Shown here: in pieces, positions 44,350-52,585 of the stretch | Position numbering within the stretch: the stretch's first letter is position 1 | Layout of the letters: every line of letters begins with the position of its first letter | Assembly (NCBI RefSeq): GCF_001675285.1 | Contig: NZ_LSGQ01000007.1 | Span: 62,001-126,000 of the forward strand | DNA: 64,000 nt | Direction of reading: 5' to 3' | Origin: Elizabethkingia miricola | GTDB taxonomy: Bacteria; Bacteroidota; Bacteroidia; Flavobacteriales; Weeksellaceae | Position numbers and translations under genes: made by a program | The notes under the pieces: generated by a model | What the model was told of the DNA's origin: nothing | Seen by the model: only the letters and a program-made list of their open reading frames with translations | The model's database searches: none

Positions 44350-46719
44350 ATGAATCAATATAGTAAAAATAGCGTACAAAAAGAGAACACTATAAATGTT
44401 CTGGATATTTTTAAATATCTTTTGTTTCATTGGAAATGGTTTGCATTATCAATTTTAATATTTGGTGGTTACTTTTATTATCAGTACAGTAAATCTCCAT
44501 TTATTTATAATCGTTCAGAGGTGGTTATGATTAAGACACCTTCAAATACACCAACGACAGCAAGGATTACGAGATCATTTAGTGGTGGTGGAGTAAGTGT
44601 AAAAGATGAAATTTTGCAGCTGAAATCTAAAGAGCTGATGAGGCAGGTAGTAGATAAAGTAGGGGCAGATAAAAGTTATAAAATTCATTCCGGGTTAAGA
44701 GATTATGAGTTATATAAAAAGTCTCCTGTTCAGGTGAAAGTGGAAGGCAAGACTCAGGCAGATAGTTATGGATTTACAGTAACACCAATAGATACGAGGT
44801 ACGTGCTTTTGAAAAAATGGAATGAAACGAGTGAAGAAGAGCTTAAAATAGAATTGAATCGATGGGTTGTTACGCCAGCAGGTAAAGTTTTTATTACACC
44901 TACTAAATTCTATAATAAAGACTATTATGGAAAGGATATTCAGGTAACTAAATCACCGAGGGAAGCTGTTATGGGGTATTTTATAGCCAATTTGAAAATC
45001 AAGCAAATGGATGAGGATACTTCTTTATTACAAGTTTCTATTGAAGATGTATCTTCCGATAGGGCAGACGATATGTTGACAACATTAATTAATGTTTATA
45101 ATGAAGTTTACCTGCAGGACAAAAATAAAATTGCTGTTAATACTGCAGATTTTATTAAAGAAAGATTAGCTATTATTGAAGGAGAGCTGGGGGCAGTAGA
45201 ATCAAATATTGAAAATCTAAAAATAGCAAACCAAGGAATAGATATCGCAACAGCTGGAGGAATGTATTTGTCTGAGAGTAGTCAGTATAAAACTGAAGGA
45301 ACAAAAATTGAAACTGACATACGTTTAGCGGAAATGATGCATTCATATCTTAACAATAAAAATAAAAGAAATGCATTGATACCTAATAATACGGGATTAG
45401 TAGATACCGGTGTAGAAAGTCAGATCGCAGATTATAATACAGCTTTATTAAAGAGGAACCGTTTAGCGGAAGGAGGGAACTCTGCTAACCCAGTGGTATT
45501 AGATATGGATGAAGCATTAAACTCAATGCGAAATAATATTAGCCGTGCGGTTGATAATGCCCTTAAAGGACTCAACATAAAGCTAAATAATGCTAGACAG
45601 GAAGGACGAACTGCACAAGCAAAGGTTCTGCAAATGCCTCAGAAAGAAAGAACAATGCTTTCTATTGAAAGACAGCATAAGGTAAAAGAGGAACTGTATT
45701 TATTTTTACTAAATAAGAGAGAAGAAAATGCATTAAATGAGGCAATAACTGAAGCAAATCTACGTATAGTAGATCCTCCAGTTGGTGATGCATACCCTAT
45801 ATACCCTAATCGTTTAAAGAAAGTATTTACAGGAGTTGCAATAGGAACTGTTTTACCAATGATAGTTTTATTATCTCTTCTTCTTCTAAATACTGCGGTA
45901 AGAGGACGACAAGATTTGGAAAATGTATTAAGTGTTCCGTTCCTGGGAGAAATACCTTTGGCCAGAAGCCGAAGACAGGGGAAAGGTGATATATTGGTAA
46001 GCAAAACGGGACGTGATCCATTGACTGAAGCGTTCAGGATTTTGAGAACTAATATAAACTTTATGACAAAAGACGAGCACCCACCGAAAGTAATAACATT
46101 TACTTCTTTTAGTGCTGGTGTAGGTAAAACTTTTAGTGTATTAAACCTTGCTGCAACATTGTCTTACCTTGATAAAAAAGTAGTTGTTATAGATTTAGAT
46201 TTAAGAAAGGGAACACTAAGTTCGCGAGTGGATCTTTTGCATGAAAAGGGGACTAGTCATTATCTTTCAAATTCTTCAATTTCTGTTGATGAAATTTTAC
46301 AAAAAAGTGAACTTTTAGAAAATGTTGATGTTATACCTATTGGAGCAATCGCACCAAATCCGGTAGAATTGTTATTAAGTAAACGTCTGGACGAACTAAT
46401 TAATGAATTGAAAAATCGTTATGATTATATTATTATTGACGGTGTGCCAACTGGAGTTGTTGCAGACGCAAGTATAATAGACAGAGTTGCTGATTTAACA
46501 TTATTCATAATCAGAATAGGAAAGATGGATCGTAGACAGCTTCCGGAAATTGAAAAAATTTACCAAGAGAAAAAACTTTCGAATCTGGCAATCGTATTAA
46601 ATGGACTTAAGTTAAATGGCTATGGTTATGGCTATGGTGGCTATGGTTATGGAAGTTATGGCTATGGTTATGGTGAAGAAAAAAGGAAATCTATTTTCAG
46701 CTGGTTTAAAAGATCTTAG
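44350..46719 (+). CDS. wzc: Wzc-like chain-length regulator and BY-kinase, copy 1
   Basis: This 789-residue inner-membrane protein has TM1 at about 29-46, a Wzz domain and long periplasmic coiled coils, and TM2 near 497-520. A cytosolic BY-kinase domain has Walker A SAGVGKTF at about 588-595, Walker A' VVVIDLDLRKG, and a Walker B-like IIIDGVP where related proteins have IDTPP. The C-terminus carries eight tyrosines in 19 residues, a likely autophosphorylation cluster. It should control polymer length and open the Wza channel. A perfect palindromic terminator ends the operon. ATG at 44350 is preferred to GTG at 44347. Confidence 0.92.
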   Translation: MNQYSKNSVQKENTINVLDIFKYLLFHWKWFALSILIFGGYFYYQYSKSPFIYNRSEVVMIKTPSNTPTTARITRSFSGGGVSVKDEILQLKSKELMRQVVDKVGADKSYKIHSGLRDYELYKKSPVQVKVEGKTQADSYGFTVTPIDTRYVLLKKWNETSEEELKIELNRWVVTPAGKVFITPTKFYNKDYYGKDIQVTKSPREAVMGYFIANLKIKQMDEDTSLLQVSIEDVSSDRADDMLTTLINVYNEVYLQDKNKIAVNTADFIKERLAIIEGELGAVESNIENLKIANQGIDIATAGGMYLSESSQYKTEGTKIETDIRLAEMMHSYLNNKNKRNALIPNNTGLVDTGVESQIADYNTALLKRNRLAEGGNSANPVVLDMDEALNSMRNNISRAVDNALKGLNIKLNNARQEGRTAQAKVLQMPQKERTMLSIERQHKVKEELYLFLLNKREENALNEAITEANLRIVDPPVGDAYPIYPNRLKKVFTGVAIGTVLPMIVLLSLLLLNTAVRGRQDLENVLSVPFLGEIPLARSRRQGKGDILVSKTGRDPLTEAFRILRTNINFMTKDEHPPKVITFTSFSAGVGKTFSVLNLAATLSYLDKKVVVIDLDLRKGTLSSRVDLLHEKGTSHYLSNSSISVDEILQKSELLENVDVIPIGAIAPNPVELLLSKRLDELINELKNRYDYIIIDGVPTGVVADASIIDRVADLTLFIIRIGKMDRRQLPEIEKIYQEKKLSNLAIVLNGLKLNGYGYGYGGYGYGSYGYGYGEEKRKSIFSWFKRS
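46618..46674 (+). repeat. Tyr-Gly coding repeat (GY units) in wzc copy 1
   Basis: These 57 bases encode 19 residues made of Gly and Tyr plus one Ser, with eight tyrosines, from repeats of the hexamer ggytat. It forms the regulatory Tyr tail of the kinase. Repeats of this kind can change in length by slippage. Confidence 0.85.
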
Positions 46720-46736
46720 AGAATAATTTTAAATAC

Positions 46737-46778
46737 ATATACAAAAAGGACAATCTTAAGATTGTCCTTTTTGTATAT
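46737..46778 (+). terminator. Perfect 42-bp palindromic terminator after wzc copy 1
   Basis: The sequence is a perfect palindrome centred on cttaag (centre between 46757 and 46758), with AAAAA on one side and TTTTT on the other. It can act in both directions. It closes the block B operon. Confidence 0.9.
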
Positions 46779-46852
46779 TATAATATCTTATCTATATAGA
46801 ATGTCTATAACAAAATTCATATCTTTAAACTTTAAATTTTAAGATCAAAAAA

Positions 46853-47740
46853 ATGAAATTCGGGCAGGTAGAAGATCCTTCTTTAATAGATTTTAGCATT
46901 CCAAAAGATCATATCAGTACTTCCATGGTATTAGAGAGAAACAAAGAAGGTCTTAAGGATATTTTTGTGGGATGCGCAAAATGGAATAAAACAGATCTTA
47001 AAGGATTTTATCCTAAAGGGACAAAAGATGAACTGACTTATTATGCTACTCAGTTCAATTCTATAGAAATGAATGCTACTTTTTACGGAATGCCTACTCC
47101 GGATCAGGTCACGGTTTGGAAAAATAAGACTCCGGATTTATTTAAATTTTTCCCGAAAATAACCAATACGGTTTCTCACTTCAGGCGACTGAATGATGTA
47201 ACAGAAGTTGTTACACAATTCGCTTCAGCTATCATGAATTTTGAAGAAAAACTGGGAATGGTATTTCTGCAGTTACATGACAATTTTAAACCCAAAGACT
47301 TTGATCGTCTAAAGAAATTTATAAAAGATTGGCCTGTTGAGGTTCCTTTGGCAATAGAGTTGCGAAATACAGAATGGTTCACAGACGAAAATGTTTTCAA
47401 TGAAACCTGCGAATTATTTGAACAGCATAATATCACAAATATTATTGTTGACACAGCTGGACGCAGAGATATGATGCATATGAGGTTAACAACTCCGACT
47501 GCTTTTGTTCGTTATGTTGGTGCTAATGCAGAAAGTGATTATACCCGTCTTGATGAATGGGTGCAAAAGATTGTAAAATGGAAAGAAGAAGGTTTACGCA
47601 ATTTATATTTCTTTATTCATCAGAATATAGAAAAAGCATCTCCTCTTTTGTCGGCGCATTTTATAGATAACCTAAATAAGGCCATTGGATCTGAGCTGTT
47701 AATCCCCAAAATGGCAGATTCACAACCGACTTTATTTTAA
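46853..47740 (+). CDS. DUF72 (YecE-like) protein
   Basis: This 295-residue protein belongs to the DUF72/YecE family of TIM-barrel proteins with unknown function. Recognisable segments are VGCAKWNKTDLKGFYPKG near 38-55, NSIEMNATFYGMPTPDQV near 70-87 and FKFFPKITNTVSH. It is a conserved chromosomal gene, not related to glycan synthesis, and begins the DUF72-glyA-recX island between the two capsule blocks. A TAtcTTTA element at 46820-46827 could be its promoter but differs from consensus in one base. Confidence 0.88.
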   Translation: MKFGQVEDPSLIDFSIPKDHISTSMVLERNKEGLKDIFVGCAKWNKTDLKGFYPKGTKDELTYYATQFNSIEMNATFYGMPTPDQVTVWKNKTPDLFKFFPKITNTVSHFRRLNDVTEVVTQFASAIMNFEEKLGMVFLQLHDNFKPKDFDRLKKFIKDWPVEVPLAIELRNTEWFTDENVFNETCELFEQHNITNIIVDTAGRRDMMHMRLTTPTAFVRYVGANAESDYTRLDEWVQKIVKWKEEGLRNLYFFIHQNIEKASPLLSAHFIDNLNKAIGSELLIPKMADSQPTLF

Positions 47741-47795
47741 TGAAAATAATCAGTAATTTTGAAATATTAAAACTTAAAATACCTAAAATTAAATT

Positions 47796-49064
47796 ATGAG
47801 TGATATCATTTTTGACCTGATAGAAAAAGAAAGAGAGAGACAAAGCCATGGATTGGAGCTTATTGCTTCTGAAAATTTTGTTTCGGATAATGTAATGAGA
47901 GCAATGGGAAGTGTCTTAACAAATAAATATGCAGAAGGCTATCCCGGAAAAAGATATTACGGTGGTTGTGAAGTAGTAGATGAGGTTGAAACTTTGGCAA
48001 TTGATAGAGCGAAAGAACTTTTTGGTGTAGAATATGTGAATGTTCAGCCTCATTCTGGCTCACAAGCGAATGCGGCAATTTATCTGGCGGTTCTGAAGCC
48101 TGGTGATAAGATTATGGGAATGGATCTATCCATGGGGGGACACTTAACTCATGGTTCTTCAGTAAACTTTTCAGGAATACAGTATGAAGTTGTTTCTTAT
48201 GGCGTAGAAAAAGAAACAGGTCTTATTGATTACAACCAGATGAGAGAAGTTGCCCTTAGAGAAAGACCAAAAATGATGATTGCTGGTTTCTCGGCTTACT
48301 CAAGAGATTTAGATTATGTGAAATTCAGAGAAATCGCAGATGAAATCGGAGCTACACTGTGGGCTGATATTGCTCACCCTGCTGGTTTAGTTGCAAAAGG
48401 TTTATTGAATAATCCATTTGAACATTGTCATGTTGTAACCACGACTACTCATAAAACACTAAGAGGTCCAAGAGGGGGTATGATTATGATGGGGAAAGAT
48501 TTTGAAAATACTTATGGACATAAGACTCCAAAAGGTGAGGTTAAAATGATGAGCCAGGTTCTGGACGGAGCTGTATTTCCGGGAATCCAAGGGGGGCCAC
48601 TAGAGCATGTTATTGCAGGTAAAGCTGTTGCTTTTGGAGAAGCTCTTGATCATAAATTTGAAGTGTATGCAAAGCAGGTAAAAGCAAATGCGCAGGCTCT
48701 GGCAAAAGCTATGATAGATAATGGCTTTGATATTGTAAGTGGAGGTACGGATAATCATTTAATGCTAATTGATCTTCGTAATAAAAATGTTAATGGTAAA
48801 GAAACTGAAAAAGCTTTAGTAAAGGCTGATATTACCTGTAACAAAAACATGGTTCCTTTTGATGATAAGTCACCATTTACTACTTCCGGAATCCGTTTGG
48901 GAACCGCTGCTATTACGACAAGAGGATTAAAAGAAAATGATATGGAAACTATTGCAGGATTGATTTCAGAGGTTGTAGATAACATCAAGAACGATGAGGT
49001 GTTAAATGCTGTAAAAGTAAAAGTAAATAAATTAATGGAAGGAAAAGCTTTATTTAATTATTAA
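47796..49064 (+). CDS. glyA: Serine hydroxymethyltransferase
   Basis: This 422-residue PLP enzyme interconverts serine and glycine with transfer of a one-carbon unit to tetrahydrofolate, in the cytosol. Conserved motifs are LELIASENF near 20-28, the N-terminal [13 protein letters not shown], and the PLP lysine at about residue 220 in [14 protein letters not shown]. Length is typical of the family (about 417-425). It lies 55 bp after the DUF72 gene and is followed by a hairpin terminator. Confidence 0.97.
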   Translation: MSDIIFDLIEKERERQSHGLELIASENFVSDNVMRAMGSVLTNKYAEGYPGKRYYGGCEVVDEVETLAIDRAKELFGVEYVNVQPHSGSQANAAIYLAVLKPGDKIMGMDLSMGGHLTHGSSVNFSGIQYEVVSYGVEKETGLIDYNQMREVALRERPKMMIAGFSAYSRDLDYVKFREIADEIGATLWADIAHPAGLVAKGLLNNPFEHCHVVTTTTHKTLRGPRGGMIMMGKDFENTYGHKTPKGEVKMMSQVLDGAVFPGIQGGPLEHVIAGKAVAFGEALDHKFEVYAKQVKANAQALAKAMIDNGFDIVSGGTDNHLMLIDLRNKNVNGKETEKALVKADITCNKNMVPFDDKSPFTTSGIRLGTAAITTRGLKENDMETIAGLISEVVDNIKNDEVLNAVKVKVNKLMEGKALFNY

Positions 49065-49090
49065 TAAAGCTTAATATATCTGTCTAATAA

Positions 49091-49126
49091 TAAAAGAATA
49101 GCTTTGCGGGCTGTTCTTTTATTTTT
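49091..49126 (+). terminator. Rho-independent terminator after glyA
   Basis: A 12-bp stem (49091-49102 with 49110-49121, one G-T pair) with a 7-nt loop is followed by TTTTT. It sits 26 bp after the glyA stop codon and 16 bp before recX. Confidence 0.85.
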
Positions 49127-49142
49127 ATTGATAAATTAAAGA

Positions 49143-49610
49143 ATGCATAACGAGCACAAGAACTTTACATTCCAGGAAATAAAACAGAAGCTGATAAATT
49201 ATTGTGTTTATCAGGATAGATGTCATAAAGAAGTTGAAGAAAAAATGAAAGATTTTCTATTAATCCCGGAAGCTAAAGATGAAATATTATTATATCTGAT
49301 AAATGAGAATTACCTTAATGAAGAACGCTTTACACGAAGTTATATACGAGGTAAATTTTATATAAAACATTGGGGAAGACAAAAAATCAAATTACAACTT
49401 AAAATGAAAGGTATTTCTGAAAGATTAATTCAGAATTGCATGGATGAAATTTATGAAGGCGACTATATAAAACAGATACAAATCTTCGCGGAAAAACTCT
49501 TACCGAGCTATAAAGGGCTTAATGATTTTCAAAAGAAAAATAAATTAATTCGCTTCTTGGTGACAAAAGGTTATGAGTATGAGTTGATTATAGAAAATAT
49601 TACTGAATAA
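49143..49610 (+). CDS. recX: Regulatory protein RecX
   Basis: This 155-residue, helix-rich protein matches the RecX family, which binds RecA filaments and limits recombinase activity. Key segments are the tandem three-helix repeats: LINYCVYQDRCHKEVEEKM, YLINENYLNEERFTRSYIRGK and WGRQKIKLQLKMKGISERLI (about 78-97). It is not linked to recA here. It closes the conserved island before capsule block C, whose own promoter lies downstream. Confidence 0.9.
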   Translation: MHNEHKNFTFQEIKQKLINYCVYQDRCHKEVEEKMKDFLLIPEAKDEILLYLINENYLNEERFTRSYIRGKFYIKHWGRQKIKLQLKMKGISERLIQNCMDEIYEGDYIKQIQIFAEKLLPSYKGLNDFQKKNKLIRFLVTKGYEYELIIENITE

Positions 49611-49749
49611 AAAAAAACACCAAATTATATGTATCTTTACACGCTAATAAACCAAAGTATTAGATACTTATAAAAAGAACACAAATTATCTTGAGAATAA
49701 TGTTTTTTTGGCTTAAATATTGTTAATTTAAATTTTAAATGTCAGAAAA

Positions 49750-49757
49750 TATATTTG
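49750..49757 (+). promoter_or_regulatory. Promoter -7 element (TAtaTTTG) of capsule block C
   Basis: Exact TAnnTTTG match 39 bp before the first gene of block C. A TTG at 49720-49722 is 27 nt upstream, longer than the usual spacing. A near-match TAtcTTTA lies at 49632-49639. The recX gene is not followed by a clear terminator. Confidence 0.55.
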
Positions 49758-49796
49758 ATAATTTAGCGTTAAGACACACAAACACTAAACAAATTA

Positions 49797-51731
49797 ATGA
49801 ATAAAATAAAAAATGTACAACGTAGGATTTACTCTGGGAATAATTTAGTAAATCTTACGGATATACGCTATCTGCCAAGGTGGATTGTTCTCTTTATTGA
49901 TGTTCTTATCCTCATCTTTTCACTTGCACTTTCCTTCTTTATTGTTGAGGCATTAAATGTTAAGCCATATCCTTCAATAAGTGTCTTTCAGAAATTCTTG
50001 ATGGTTATCTCTGTGAATGTAATGTTTATGTATATGTTTAAAACATATTCAGGAATTATAAGGCATTCTACTTTCATGGATCTTTTTAAGCTATTTACAG
50101 CGAGCGTTTGTACAACAATAGTCGTAATTGTTATTAATTATAGTTATTTTACAATTACTGGAAGGCATTTAATTCTTATTCCGCTTTTAGGATTTTATTT
50201 TGCAACATCTTTTGCTTTTCTGTTTTTATTTAGACTAGTGGTTAAAGAGTCATTTCATATGCTAAGGGAGTATAAAAGAAGCTCTCTTAAAAAAAGAATA
50301 TTAGTGTTGGGAATTGGAGAGGAATCTATTGCAATGGCTGGTGCTATTTTGGATAATCCTAGCCTGCCTTATTATGTAGAAGGTTTTTTAACACAACGCT
50401 ATGATACAACTAATGCCAAAATATTAGGCAAGCCTATATATACCAAAGATAAGTTAGAATCATTATCTATAGAAGAGCTGGATGTTGAAGGGGTTCTTAT
50501 TATTAAGGAAAATCTTACCCGTGATGAAATGAATATGTGGGTTAATCTATTTTTGGAAAAAGGATTATTGATTCTTAAGGCGCCATCTGTCCAAAAAATG
50601 AGAGAGAACGATTTGGGGACAAATATAAAAAGTCTACAAATTGAAGACCTCCTAAACAGAAAGCCTATAAAACTTGATAATGAAGAGGTGAAGAAGAGAC
50701 ATTTTAATAAAAGTGTATTAGTTACCGGAGGAGCAGGATCTATAGGAAGTGAAATTGTCCGTCAGGTTGCACAGTTTAATCCTTCTTTGATCGTTGTATT
50801 GGATCAGGCAGAAACACCATTGTATGAGATAGAGCTGGAGATGAAAGAAAAATTTCCACATGTTCAGTTTAGGTTTGTATTAGCAGATATTTCAAATAGA
50901 CACAGACTTGAAAGATTATTCCAGAAGTATGAATTTTCTATGGTGTATCATGCTGCGGCCTATAAGCATGTGCCTCTTATTGAAGAAAATCCACATGAAG
51001 CTATCTTGGTAAATGTTTTAGGTTCTAAGAATTTAGCATGTCTGTCAAGTAAGTATAAAGTTAATCGTTTTGTAATGGTTTCTACTGATAAGGCGGTAAA
51101 TCCTACAAATGTAATGGGAGCGTCTAAAAGAGCAGCAGAACTTTTTGTACAAGCATTACAGCATACGGAAGGAAATACAACAAAATTTATTACAACCCGT
51201 TTTGGTAACGTATTAGGGTCCAATGGATCTGTTATTCCACATTTTAAAAAACAGATTGAGAAAGGAGGCCCTATAACTATTACGCATCCTGAAATTGTAC
51301 GTTACTTTATGACAATTCCTGAAGCTTGTGAGTTAGTACTTCAAGCAGGAACTATGGGACAAGGTGGAGAGATTTTTGTTTTTGATATGGGGGAACCGGT
51401 TAAAATTTTAGATCTTGCAAAACGAATGATTAAGCTTTCTGGTTTTGAACCAGATACAGATATTAAAATTGTATTTACAGGGTTAAGACCAGGTGAAAAA
51501 CTATATGAAGAGCTACTTAGCGATAATACCAGAACTCTTCCTACACATAATGAGAAAATTATGGTTTCCAAAGATCCAAATATGAAGTATATAGAGATTG
51601 AAGCATTAGCTAATCAGGTTACTAAAGCTGCCGTGAGAAGGGATAAATTGGAAGTAGTGCGTCAACTGAAAATGATAGTGCCAGAGTTTAAAAGCAACAA
51701 TTCTATGTTTGAGGTTCTGGATAAACAATAG
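49797..51731 (+). CDS. Membrane-bound nucleotide-sugar 4,6-dehydratase (FlaA1/CapD/WbpM family)
   Basis: This 644-residue protein has four N-terminal membrane helices (about 29-52, 66-83, 100-121 and 126-149), a first Rossmann-like domain (about 165-265) and a C-terminal SDR. NAD-binding GGAGSIG is at 311-317, the active site TDK at 430-432, and MxxxK (Met440, Lys444) replaces the usual YxxxK. This combination fits UDP-GlcNAc 4,6-dehydratases of the WbpM/PglF type, which start synthesis of UDP-QuiNAc, UDP-FucNAc or bacillosamine. It is the first gene of capsule block C. The exact product is not predictable. Confidence 0.9.
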   Translation: MNKIKNVQRRIYSGNNLVNLTDIRYLPRWIVLFIDVLILIFSLALSFFIVEALNVKPYPSISVFQKFLMVISVNVMFMYMFKTYSGIIRHSTFMDLFKLFTASVCTTIVVIVINYSYFTITGRHLILIPLLGFYFATSFAFLFLFRLVVKESFHMLREYKRSSLKKRILVLGIGEESIAMAGAILDNPSLPYYVEGFLTQRYDTTNAKILGKPIYTKDKLESLSIEELDVEGVLIIKENLTRDEMNMWVNLFLEKGLLILKAPSVQKMRENDLGTNIKSLQIEDLLNRKPIKLDNEEVKKRHFNKSVLVTGGAGSIGSEIVRQVAQFNPSLIVVLDQAETPLYEIELEMKEKFPHVQFRFVLADISNRHRLERLFQKYEFSMVYHAAAYKHVPLIEENPHEAILVNVLGSKNLACLSSKYKVNRFVMVSTDKAVNPTNVMGASKRAAELFVQALQHTEGNTTKFITTRFGNVLGSNGSVIPHFKKQIEKGGPITITHPEIVRYFMTIPEACELVLQAGTMGQGGEIFVFDMGEPVKILDLAKRMIKLSGFEPDTDIKIVFTGLRPGEKLYEELLSDNTRTLPTHNEKIMVSKDPNMKYIEIEALANQVTKAAVRRDKLEVVRQLKMIVPEFKSNNSMFEVLDKQ

Positions 51732-51742
51732 ACCAAAAATTG

Positions 51743-51750
51743 TATATTTG
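51743..51750 (+). promoter_or_regulatory. Internal promoter -7 element (TAtaTTTG) before wza copy 2
   Basis: Exact TAnnTTTG match 12 bp after the dehydratase stop and 26 bp before the wza ATG at 51776. It argues for the ATG at 51776 over the upstream in-frame TTG at 51740, which lies next to the promoter motif itself. Confidence 0.55.
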
Positions 51751-51775
51751 CAAATGTTCGATTTTAAAAACAAAT

Positions 51776-52573
51776 ATGAAGATTAGAAGTATTTTAATGC
51801 TGTTGTTAGTTACTTTAGCAATAGTTTCATGTCGCACTCGGAATGACATTAATTATTTACAAGATATAGATAAAATGGCAACTGAAACGGCTCTCAGAAT
51901 GGAGAAAAATACACTGCAGTCTGGAGATCAGTTAGTTATTAATATTATGGCAAAAGATCTAGATGTCGTAAAACCATTTAATCAGAATTATTCTTCAGGT
52001 CAGACATTACAAAATCCACAAATATCCGGAAATGTAAACCCTTCTATACCTACCTCTTCGGGACCTACTTTTACAATAGATCAAAATGGGTTAATTGATT
52101 TTCCGGTCTTAGGTAAATTAGAAGCTAAAGGATTAACTTTAGAACAATTTAAACAAACATTATACAGTAAAGTTAGTCGCTATATTAAAGAGCCTACTAT
52201 TAGTGTTAAACTTAATAATTTTAGGATTTCTGTAATGGGAGAGGTTAGTCGTCCCGGAGAATATGTTATTGCAGAAGGCCAAACAAACCTGATGAAGGCC
52301 TTAGCTTTAGCGGGGGATTTGACAATATACGGTAAAAGAAATGATGTTTTATTGGTGAGAACTGTAGATGATAAAATAGAAAAAGTTCGTATTGATTTAA
52401 TGCGTTCAGATTTTATAAACTCACCATATTATAACCTGAAGCAAGGTGATGTGATATATGTATCTGCAAATAAGACAAGAGAAAAGACATCTCGATTAGA
52501 TCCAAATATGCCAATATATATATCTGTTGCGGGAATTGTTGTAACCATTTTAGCTTTAGTTTTTAAGAAATAA
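51776..52573 (+). CDS. wza: Wza-like polysaccharide export outer-membrane lipoprotein, copy 2
   Basis: This 265-residue lipoprotein has a signal peptide with lipobox IVSC (Cys19). A Poly_export domain with LQSGDQLVINIMAKDLDVV follows, then LIDFPVLGKLEAKGLTLEQF, and an SLBB domain with NNFRISVMGEVSRPGEYVI. A C-terminal helix (IYISVAGIVVTILALVF) may span the outer membrane. It shares the overall plan of the copy at 43542 but is clearly diverged. The start at 51776 gives the expected lipoprotein signal; a longer frame from TTG 51740 would spoil it. Confidence 0.9.
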   Translation: MKIRSILMLLLVTLAIVSCRTRNDINYLQDIDKMATETALRMEKNTLQSGDQLVINIMAKDLDVVKPFNQNYSSGQTLQNPQISGNVNPSIPTSSGPTFTIDQNGLIDFPVLGKLEAKGLTLEQFKQTLYSKVSRYIKEPTISVKLNNFRISVMGEVSRPGEYVIAEGQTNLMKALALAGDLTIYGKRNDVLLVRTVDDKIEKVRIDLMRSDFINSPYYNLKQGDVIYVSANKTREKTSRLDPNMPIYISVAGIVVTILALVFKK

Positions 52574-52585
52574 TTTTATCAAAGA

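Noticed and set aside
46618-46674. The short repeat as part of a CRISPR array
   Set aside because: It is an in-frame Gly-Tyr coding repeat at the end of wzc with no spacers or cas genes.
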